A model generated the notes under the pieces. The model was not told where the DNA came from, searched no databases, and saw only the letters and a list, made by a program, of their open reading frames with translations. A program made the position numbers and the translations under genes. Shown piece by piece: positions 55,300 through 64,000 of a stretch of 64,000 nt of DNA (position 1 is its first letter; each line of letters begins with the position of its first letter). The stretch lies in the NCBI RefSeq assembly GCF_002099425.1, contig NW_018343973.1, positions 8,430,501-8,494,500 of the forward strand, given 5' to 3'. This DNA is from Phascolarctos cinereus (Eukaryota; Chordata; Mammalia; Diprotodontia; Phascolarctidae).

Positions 55300-55870
55300 A
55301 TATCAAAGATGAATAGGAAAATTGAAATTCAAATGCAGGATCCAAGAAAAATATACCAAAAATATTACATGGGTGAGAAATCCTAAGAGATTAAACAAGA
55401 TTAAATAGTTTATATTCCCATAGGAGAAGATTATACATGTAATCCTTAAGAACTTTATTTCACTAGAATTGTTAGAGAGAGTCCATGTAGAGGGTTTGGG
55501 TATCATTCTACTATGCTTGGATGACTTCATAAAAAATAATGGAATAATGACAATCATGCAATGGAAGAGGGAAAAAGGGAGGGGGAAGAATGAGGAAAAT
55601 TATTTCAAATAAATAGAGTAGACCTGGAAGAATTTATACGTTGAAGGGAGAATGGGGGAGGGGTGGGGAGGGAATTTTTGAACCCAACCCTTGTCTGAAC
55701 TGGTTCAAGGAGGGAAGAATATACATAAACACAGTTTAATATAGAAATTCCTTTTACCTAACAGGGAAGTAGAAGGGAATGGGGTTAAGAGAAAAGCAAG
55801 GGATATGAGGAATGGTAGATTAATGGAGGGATTGGTCATGGGTGAGGGGAACACAAAAAAAGGTCATAAA
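55300..55870 (+). mobile_element. L1 fragment, end of ORF1 and inter-ORF region
   Basis: GAATAGGAAAATTGAAATTC, AAATGCAGGATCCAAGAAAA (NRKIEIQMQDPRK, the ORF1 C-terminus, compare NRKFDFQIQDS in the half-L1s), then purine-rich spacer with GAGGGAAAAAGGGAGGGGGA and TGTCTGAACTGGTTCAAGGA. Confidence 0.65.
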
Positions 55871-55879
55871 AGTGATACT

Positions 55880-57245
55880 CTTTCTTATTTTCCCATCTTG
55901 ATCCTTTAGTGAACCAGTTCCATTCTGTATTTTCCTTTTCTCTTGAGCCCCTTCCCTCTCTTATTATGCTACTGATCCCTCTTACTATCCACTGACTTCA
56001 CTCCTGTACATGTGCTTCTGAAAGAAGTTCAAGAAAATCATAAAATTGTTCTGTCTGTGTCCAGTAAAAATTTACTTTGCTTAACCTTAACTGATCTCTT
56101 GCAGATTCTGGGCAATCCTTCTACACCTCCCAAATTAACTTAGTATTCAACTCTTCCCAGTGTTTCTTCCAAACCTTTTTTACCCCTTCTCAAACCTCAT
56201 GTGTCTCTTCCTCTCCTCCATTTTACTGAAAAAAAAATTGAGCCCATTTTTTCTAGAACTCCCTCTTCATTCCTCCTGATCTTATATAGCTCAGGTGCTG
56301 TCTGCCACTGTCTCATAATTTACTCCTCTCTCACACAAAAAAGTAACTCTTCTTCTTCCCAAGGCAAATCTCTCTATCTTTACAAGTCTCCTATAGCAGG
56401 TTGCTTCTTCCATCATTCCTGCTCTCTTACTTACTTTCAATCTTTCTCTATCTGCTGGCTGTTTCCCTACTGTCTACAAACAACCCCATGTCACCTCCAT
56501 CATCAAAAACAAATAGATGATAGATAGATAAATGAATGAATGGATAAATAAATATAATTTTATCTTTCCATTCTCATTATTGTCTTATATGTCTTCTATG
56601 TTTTATGGTTACAGACTCTGTATGTCCTCTTCTTTCACTCTTTTCTGAACTCTATAATGTTGTCCAACCTCATCATTCAATTGAAACCACTCTATCCAAA
56701 GTTACTAAGGATATCTGAGTTGTCCAATCCAATGGCCTTTTCTCATTCTTCATACTTCTTGATGTCTCCACATCCTTTGAAACTGTTAGTCGCTTTCTTC
56801 TTCTGGAAATTCTCTTCTCTCTATATTTTCAAGACATTTTTCTCTGTTAGTTTTCCTCCTACATATCTGGTTTCTTCTTGATCTCCTTTGATGGATCTTT
56901 GTTTAATTAACCATTATGTCCCATTGGGCTATGTCCTGCATCTTCCTCTCTTCTCCCTCTGTAGTACTTTACTTGGTGATCTCATCACCTTCCATAGGTT
57001 CAATTATTATTTGTATGCTGATGACTCTGAAACCTACTCATTTAGCCCTAACCTCTCTTTAGACATCCAGGTACACATCTATAGATATTATTAATAGATA
57101 TCTCAAACTTGATATGCTATAGACATTTTTAACTCAACATGCCCAAAACATAATTCATTATCTTTTCTCAGAGATCCTTCCCCATTTCAAACTTCCCTGT
57201 TACTGTCAAGAGTATCACTATCCTTCTTGTGCCTAAGGCTTGCAA
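55880..57245 (+). mobile_element. L2-clade LINE, RT region
   Basis: The best-preserved L2-type RT here. Upstream part: CTCCTCCATTTTACTGAAAA. Near 56690-56800: ETTLSKVTKDI and NGLFSFFILLDVSTSFETV, corresponding to RT motif A (LLDLS-AFDTVD). From 56888 an open frame of 68 codons runs through the motif B region (PLGYVLHLPLFSL) into LGDLITFHRFNYYLYADDSE; the catalytic YADD is at 57014-57025. Then GATATCTCAAACTTGATATG and CAACATGCCCAAAACATAAT (the LNMSKTE run). A GATA tract (56513-56560) interrupts it. Frame is broken overall. The last part passes into an L2 3' tail. Confidence 0.75.
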
Positions 57246-57350
57246 TATAATTGTCTCCAACATTATAATGCAAACTCTTGAAGGGCAGGATGTGTATTTT
57301 GTCTTTCTTTGTGTCTCCAATGTTTAGCACAATGATATTAGGTTACTGAT
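57246..57350 (+). mobile_element. L2 terminal tail
   Basis: CAAACTCTTGAAGGGCAGGA, TGTGTATTTTGTCTTTCTTT and GTGTCTCCAATGTTTAGCAC. L2 terminus joined to the preceding RT segment after loss of the intervening 3' UTR, or a separate insert. Confidence 0.7.
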
Positions 57351-57354
57351 ATGG

Positions 57355-57590
57355 AAGGTTAAATAAAGAGGAGGAGTCAGGTATTATGCCTAGATTGAAA
57401 ACCTTCAGGATATTAGAGGATAGTTGTGCTCTTTAAAGTAATGGGTAAATTAGTAGAAGGGAGTGTTTTGAGGGAGAGATACTGTGTTCAATTTTGAACA
57501 TGTTGAGTTTAATTTATCTATGGAAAATCTAGCTTAAAATGCGTAATGGTTAGTTGTAGATGTGAGACAAGATGTCAGGAGAGAGGTCAA
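57355..57590 (+). repeat. Ancient interspersed repeat, class not resolved
   Basis: AAATAAAGAGGAGGAGTCAG, AGGGAGTGTTTTGAGGGAGA, TTCAATTTTGAACATGTTGA and GTTTAATTTATCTATGG read like a known dispersed mammalian repeat (related wording at 21.83-22.06 kb), but I cannot assign a class. Confidence 0.45.
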
Positions 57591-57960
57591 TGCTTGATTC
57601 ATATCACCTCTCATCTGAACTATGTAACATTTTCTCTGGTTTCTACAGCTTGTCTTGAAATTCATACAGCTACCAAACTCAGTTTACTAATGCATAATTC
57701 TGTCCATGTCATTTATAAGTCCAAAAATGCTCAATGTTTATCCCTAAACTACATTTCTAAATGCCTATTATTCCTTTACATACAACCTACATTCTAACTG
57801 AACTACAACTGCATATTTCTCAGCCAACATGTTTTACTACTTCCCATCTCTGAATCTCAACTCATGAATTCCCCCTACTAGTCATTCTCTTTCATTTCTG
57901 TCATTACAAAAACCTACTTTAATTTTTAGAGTAGGATGTTTTATATCCTTACAGATGAAG
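57591..57960 (+). mobile_element. L2 3' UTR fragment
   Basis: TTCATATCACCTCTCATCTG, ATACAGCTACCAAACTCAGT and CTGTCCATGTCATTTATAAG match the order in the longer L2 at 62.7 kb. Confidence 0.65.
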
Positions 57961-58829
57961 TACCTTGACAACATTTTTATGTTAAACTGTTTTTCTTTGT
58001 TACAGTGGGCTCAAGTGCTTCTTGTTGTAATAGTAACATTCTCTCATCACCCCAGGTAGAAGTGATCTCTCTCCTTGACTATAATTTATCAGCAATTTAT
58101 TATTGCCTCTTGTGTAATCCAATAATTGGTTTTATTAAATATCAGAGTTTGTTCATAGATAAAACAAATTCAAAATAAAATTGTTTGCCATTAGTGCAAG
58201 AAACAAATTTTGGAAGGTCTGAGTCATAAGTTGAACAAGGTCATGAGAGACAAAATTTGAAAGAGGAGTTACAACTGAGGAGTCAGAAGAAAATAATAGA
58301 TGATTCAGTTTTTTAGTAATGGTGTTCCACTACTAGAAAGAGGTGGTATAAGGGGCAGAAGAAGTGGAGGCCAACATAGATGCCAAATATGTATTGGGAT
58401 AAACTGGCAAAAAATGATTGGAAACCAATACCTATTCTGTGTTTGGGTCTAGAGAGCCTAAAAAGCCTAGCATTGAAAAGCAGACCAAGACAATCAGGAT
58501 TCTAGGGCAGTGATACAGTTTTTGGGCCTTGGATAGAAGGATACAGATTTGGGTATAATAGACAATTTAAGCTTCTAGTCATGAGACCTAGAATGAAGGA
58601 TCAGAATTAAGATTAACTGAGCCATTCAACTTATGGTTCTTTTGTTTTGTTTATATCCCCTGCATATGAACCCTATTAGACCCAAAGCCTGAGATAGGCA
58701 TTGAATTAGGGATCAAATAGGAACATCTTAGGGAAAGTGTTAGATATGAGGGCTAGGAAGCAGACATCACTTAAGTCTCTTATCTTTGGCTCTGTATTTC
58801 CTCAAGTTACATGTTTTATCTACCCAGAA
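57961..58829. other. Unassigned DNA
   Basis: About 0.87 kb, nothing supported. Confidence 0.35.
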
Positions 58830-58955
58830 AGTTCTTTTAGGATGGGGATTGTATCTCTCACAATGTCTAGCACTTATTATGTACTCATTAAATTACTAGA
58901 TGAAATGCTTGTCAATCAAGTTAATAACAACAACAATCACAACCACAACAACAAG
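58830..58955 (+). mobile_element. L2 terminal tail followed by AAC tract
   Basis: AGGATGGGGATTGTATCTCT, GTCTAGCACTTATTATGTAC, then an (AAC)n tract to about 58952. Confidence 0.6.
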
Positions 58956-59189
58956 TCCTTAAGTCATTCAGTTGATATTATCTTCAGTAGGTGTGTCTTC
59001 CTAATTAGATTTTCCTTAGGCCAATACAAGTATTATACTATCTGCATCAGTGAGTATGGAGGTACAATGAGTTAGACCCAGGGTTGGACAGAAGGAAAAG
59101 GAGGAGAAAAAGGAACTAGATTGCAAAATTAGAATTGTAAAGCTGTTGTGCATGCAAAGGTGTATTTGTATATGCTTGTATTTATATAC

Positions 59190-59190
<1 letters not shown>
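58956..59190. other. Unassigned DNA
   Basis: Nothing supported. Confidence 0.3.
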
Positions 59191-59234
<44 letters not shown>

Positions 59235-59540
59235 CATATGTATATATGTGTATAAATATATGTATAATACATATATATATAATAATATACATATATGCAC
59301 GTATGTTTAAAATTATATAGCAAATGTACAATATTTTACAAATTGTAATAGTTGTTTCTGAATATATGTGTTATACATGTTATATATTATATATACATAT
59401 ATTATATATTTATGTGGACATGTATATATGTGTATATATGTATATACATAAGTGTATATATGTTTAAATTTACATTGCATTTGATGTATTAAAATATAGA
59501 TATGTGTCTACAGATATGCAAATATCCATATGTATATATG
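59191..59540. repeat. (GT)n plus long TA/TGTA-rich tract
   Basis: About 38 bp of GT (59191-59228) followed by 300 bp of mixed ATATGTAT, TATATAT and ATGTGTAT units. Confidence 0.9.
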
Positions 59541-60649
59541 GATGTTTACATGAATTGCCCCATTTAGCTAATGGAGAAGGCATCTCCAAAGGTCAGAGAG
59601 AAGGAAAATTAATATTTATTCTATATTTTACTTTAAGAATGAAGATTCTTTGTTTTGTGGAATATTGTTGACTTTTCTTTATGATTTCCTAAAATAAATA
59701 CATTGTCTGCTACATGGGACACAAGTATTGAGAATACTATATACTTTTTGAAGACAGAGAAGCTAGAGTTCTAACAGATTATATGATCTAAAAAAAGGTA
59801 AAAATTCAGGGATTAGAACTCATAGGATGAGTTTCTATTTTTGATTCCCTATCCTTTTACTTCCTTAATATTCCGATACTTTGACATATCATTACTAAAT
59901 GAATTAGCTTTATTATATTTGCAAGTAACATTCATATTTTTAACTATTGACATAGAAACCCAGCATGGGATATGGAAATCAGTCTAAGTTTTGTACCTTT
60001 TCACATCAGGCCAATGCATCAAATTTTTGTTGGCACTTATGGATGTTGCTTGAAGGAGAAAAGAATACTTGTATAGATTCATTGGCCCTGTAAGACTAAT
60101 GGTTGGCCAGATTCATATCTGAGCTAGCTGTAGGGGAATTTGTTATGAAATGGATGCAAATCTATCCTGGTATGCAAACTCAAACTTGTTCCAGTAAATG
60201 GCCAGCAGCTGAAAACCTGAGTGTACATGTATGTGGAATAATCAAGAATGGCTTGAATCAGTCTTCTAAATACACAGGCAAATTGGAAATGTTTATTATG
60301 AGGGAAATAATCCAATGGAGTTCAAATTATGAATTTAAATTCAAGGATGGAGTGAGTTGTGCTGATTTTTTTTAAATTTAGGATTATTTTGAAAATCTAT
60401 CCATTGGAATCTGGAAAATAATGTGTTAGTTCAAACAGCTCAGTTAAGAAACATCAATGTTTTATGTGAAAGGATGAGTTATAAGAAGGTGTAAGATAGT
60501 ATAAAAAGAGGAGGAGTTGATTTTCTTACTGAAATTTGCAAAGAAAAAGTACAAGTAGTGGGTATTAGATAAGACAATTTCTTATTTTTTTTAGGAATGA
60601 AAAACATGTTCATGATAATTCTGAGTAAAGCATAACAAAAGAGTCATGA
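59541..60649. other. Unassigned DNA
   Basis: About 1.1 kb, no repeat family or gene recognised. The 90-codon frame at 60103-60375 has no known domain. Confidence 0.35.
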
Positions 60650-60770
60650 TCAATTGGACTTTGAGCTCTTGGAGGACAAGGATGGTTTGGCTTTTCTTTA
60701 TAACTTCAGTGCTCACCAAAGTGGTGGGCATACAATAGACACTTAATAAATGCCTGTAGGCTTGACATCT
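60650..60770 (+). mobile_element. L2 terminal tail
   Basis: GAGCTCTTGGAGGACAAGGA, TGGTGGGCATACAATAGACA and CTTAATAAATGCCTGTAGGC. Confidence 0.8.
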
Positions 60771-62689
60771 AGCTACTTATTTCTTTTAATCTTGATGAAA
60801 TCTTAACAACTGGGAAATCATTCAAGTATATTTTCTTAAACCAAAGCAGTCCATCCAATTCAAATTATAAACATTTAAACGTTTTCACATTTTAAATGTG
60901 ACTGAATTCAAATGTTCTTAAGATTTAAGATTATTTCATAATAACTAGTATCAAACAAGATATAAAAGCTATCCATTATTTTGAATGCAGTCCTACATCG
61001 ACAGATTTCTACTATTAATATTTTGTATTTCTAAAAAAATAGTGAAGAACTGAAATAACATTATTTATCATTGGCAATTAAATAGAAAAAAATGGCTGTT
61101 TCTGCTTTGGGGTTTTTCTTTATTATATAATGTTAACATTATATTCCAATACCAAGTATCCTTAATCCTCACCCAGCAAACTGACTTTCCATGTCATATC
61201 CTGGGGTAAAATCCAATAATCCCTTATCAATCTTCAACTAGCTTATTCCAACCCATTTGTTTCATCAGATGTATATGTTGTATTGGTTTAAGATGTTGGC
61301 AACTCTCCTATATCAACCATAAGTGCCCCAGATGGGATTGTGATACTACTCTCCAAAATTTAGTAGCTGGGGCTGAAATTCATCTGACTTTTATTGAATC
61401 TGGTCATATTTTTCCACTATCAGTATTCCATCCATCATCTGTTCCTGCTGTGCCCACACCACCTGTTTAATCCATCTGTGCTGTTTCTGTAGCCATTGCT
61501 TGTATCCTATGCTTTGCTTGGTTTTACATTTACTCACTCATTATCTATAAATGAAGCCTGTTGCCTATGGGTTGCCAAATGGGTACTGGGAACTCTACTT
61601 CATTTTCCTTGTTCATAATCTTTCCTCACATAAGAATGAATGAAAACCTCCTATCTTTTCATAAAGTTAGGGTTCCATTGTAATGCTTAGTGACAACTTT
61701 GTAAATTAAACATTGAGAAGAAGGCAACTGATTTGAAATGAGTTCAGACCTAGATGCATTAGTATGCCTTGAACAAGCAAGGGATATGTTCAAATTCCTG
61801 TAATCAACTATTAACAGACCCCTAATGGCATAGGTATTATCATAAATTATTGAATGCATTATAGAGATAAAGGATATTTGTACATACATTGTTGAATAAT
61901 TTGGCCACCTTCTGAAAAACTGAACTAGCTCACTTGGGGTTTATTAATAATCCCTGTTATTTTCTGAATACATGATTTAACAATAATAACCAAAAAATTA
62001 ATAAACCCTTGTTATCTAAATGTGTACTTCTAAGTTTATTTATTGATTCTATTTCCCACATCCATTTTGGAATGAAAATTACAATTGCTTTAGTCCACTT
62101 AGTTCCAGGTAACAAAAAACAAAATCTATCCATAATACAAGTTATCAGACAAAACAAGGGGAAAACCATATACTAATTGCCCATGTTTATATTTTCTTAG
62201 CTGTTATCTCAACATTTGCAGATTTTCCAGGGCAGTCTTCCAAGAAGAGATCATCCTTCTCCAAAATTTAAATGGATTTTAACTTTTACCTCCAAAATCA
62301 TTTATTTAGTAATCCTGAATCTGCTAGCAGCTATTCTCTTGGGTATTCTAGCTGATGAGAAGGAAATATAAATATGCACATATTCACTCACAAATAGACT
62401 ACATGTACACAGCCAGGAGAAAATTCTGTACCCACATGAGTCTATAGGGAGTCTGCATGATCACTACTATTACACAGAAAGTATCATTTGGGGCAAAATC
62501 CAGTTTGACTAAAAGTGGTGAACGATTAAGCCTCTCTAATTTTGTTTTTTACCTGATATCAACAAAGTTATAGGCATGTTTAGATGAGAAGTTAAAAAAT
62601 CCTATATTTTCTAGTCTAAAATATCTGCAGTTATTTCTTTCTTTGTCTTTGTATCTAGTCTTCTTCAATGATCTGTTCTTTTCACCTTT
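60771..62689. other. Longest repeat-poor stretch
   Basis: About 1.9 kb without recognisable repeats, microsatellites or coding frames. It may contain unrecognised ancient elements or conserved non-coding DNA. Confidence 0.35.
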
Positions 62690-63390
62690 TCAACCTCTCT
62701 GGAATGTTCCCACTTCTCTCTTCTGAGACTGCCATCATTCTAATGTAGGCCTAGATTATTGTAATTGCTTGCTGGTGGGTCTGCCTGACTCAAGTATCTC
62801 CTCTCTATCACCTATCCTCCATTCATCTACTAATGCAATTTTCTTAAAGCAAAGGTTCAATCATTTCATCCTCTATTCAATAAACTCCAACAACTCTTTA
62901 TCACCTCAAAGATCAAATATAAAATCTTCCATTTGGCATTTAAGACACTTCATTACCTAGCCTCCTCTCTACATTTCCAGTATTCTTACACCTTGCCCTA
63001 CACCACTTACTGTTTGATCCAGTGACACTGGCCTCCTGGCTGTTCTTCAAACAAAGCATTTCATCTCTTAACTCTAAGAATTTTCTCTTTATATTCTCCA
63101 AGTCTGGAAAGTTCTCTCTGTCTTTATTTAAGCCTACTGGCTTCCTTCAAGTACCATCTAAAATCTCTTCTGTAGGAAGCCTTTTCTAATCTCTCTAAAT
63201 TCTAATAGCCTTCCCTCTTTTAGTTATTTCTTATTTTTCCTGTGTATAACTTGATTGTACACATGTTTTCTTATTTTCTCTCCTATTAGATAACAAAGTC
63301 CTTGAGATTAGTCAGCTTTTGCCTCTTTTTGTATCCCCAGCATTTAGCATGGTGCCTAACACATAGTAAGAGCTTAATAAATATTTATTG
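62690..63390 (+). mobile_element. L2 LINE 3' UTR and terminus, long
   Basis: A continuous 0.7 kb of the marsupial L2-type 3' end: TTGCTTGCTGGTGGGTCTGC, TCAATAAACTCCAACAACTC, GATCCAGTGACACTGGCCTC, CTGGCTGTTCTTCAAACAAA, GGAAGCCTTTTCTAATCTCT, CCCCAGCATTTAGCATGGTG and AGCTTAATAAATATTTATTG. It ends in a C/T-rich microsatellite. Confidence 0.88.
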
Positions 63391-63449
63391 CTGCCTGTCT
63401 ATTTCTCTTGGTTTCTTTCTGCCTTTCTATTTCTCTGCCCCTGTGTCTA

Positions 63450-63585
<136 letters not shown>

Positions 63586-63904
63586 CCCCCCATTTTGTGT
63601 GGAGGAAAGAGGGAAAGTATTACTAACAATCAGGTTGTAGCTACACGGAAAAAAAGTAGAGTTCATAAACACTGCTTATGAAATTACTCAAGACTAAATA
63701 AAAACATACCATAAGGAGAAATCATAGCATTTTTATGAGAAGAAATGTTTTCCTTTATGTTTAAGGAGAGGAATATTTAGCTATATATTTAGCTTGCCCA
63801 CCCCCAAAAAAAATCAAGAAACATGTTACACTTTCAAAATTGAAAATCACTTCATGAAAAATTCGTAGCTTATATATCTAGAAAACTAACATTTCCAAGT
63901 TTAA
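63586..63904. other. Unassigned DNA
   Basis: Nothing supported. Confidence 0.35.
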
Positions 63905-64000
63905 GGAAGCAGCTAGATAGTGCAATAGATTGCAAGCTCCTTGAGGGTAGGGAATATCTTTTGCCTCTTTTTGTACCCTAGCACTTAGCAGAGTTCCTTT
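63905..64000 (+). mobile_element. SINE head stub joined to L2 terminus
   Basis: AAGCAGCTAGATAGTGCAAT (SINE head, about 25 bp) runs straight into GATTGCAAGCTCCTTGAGGG and GTACCCTAGCACTTAGCAGA (L2 terminus), which continues past the window edge. Confidence 0.7.

Noticed and set aside
54951-55316. 121-codon plus-strand frame
   Set aside because: No domain, spans a degenerate tandem duplication whose two units are in different frames, and ends in an L1 remnant.

Overview
This 64 kb window is AT-rich, gene-poor vertebrate DNA dominated by interspersed repeats. I find no intact host protein-coding gene, rRNA, tRNA gene, CRISPR array or operon-like structure. The repeat content points to a marsupial genome. 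It has tRNA-derived SINEs of marsupial type (heads resembling GGGCAGCTAGGTGG...GTGGATAGAGCAC, some with the long GAAAATGACT-AACAACAA tail), many L2 3' ends and MIR/THER-type CORE-SINEs, BovB-like RTE 3' ends, and L1 plus half-L1 elements with the marsupial type of 5' leader (CAAGATGG next to the start). This is judged by eye from knowledge of the families; species is not resolved.

Layout. 1-1.7 kb: old L1 ORF2 3' part (+) interrupted by a SINE with a perfect 9-bp target duplication. 2.4-5.3 kb: first half-L1 (HAL1-type, -), with 5' leader, broken ORF1 and 3' region but no ORF2. 7.7-10.6 kb: very old L1 (+). 10.9-11.4 kb: L2 reverse-transcriptase fragment. 11.5-15.4 kb: L1 (+) with complete 5' end, ORF1, inter-ORF region and ORF2 as far as the early RT domain. 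15.5-16.3 kb: 5'-truncated L1 3' end (-). 16.5-18.5 kb: second half-L1 (-), internally deleted. 19-22 kb: MIR-type SINEs in otherwise unassigned DNA. 22.4-24.1 kb: old L1 pieces carrying a 202-bp hAT-type palindromic element with an 8-bp target duplication. 27.7-31.9 kb: old L1 (+) with a BovB/RTE fragment inside its ORF2. 33.6-34.0 kb: large ATAGAT/ATAGAC hexamer array. 36.3-42.5 kb: CR1-like, L2, RTE-type and SINE fragments. 42.5-48.3 kb: mostly unassigned sequence with SINEs and microsatellites. 48.4-51.3 kb: third half-L1 (-). 53.9-58.9 kb and 62.7-64 kb: L2 fragments, including one with a readable YADD motif.

The most interesting content is the set of three half-L1 elements, all on the minus strand and all with complete 5' and 3' ends and target-site duplications. 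The plus-strand L1 between the first and second of them has an inter-ORF region that is visibly homologous to the half-L1 3' regions. That homology gives a readable picture of how half-L1s derive from L1. The other theme is nested insertion with datable order. I did not find a convincing new biological system; the remaining single-copy-looking stretches (notably about 32.5-33.6 kb and 60.8-62.6 kb) are only candidates for non-coding function.
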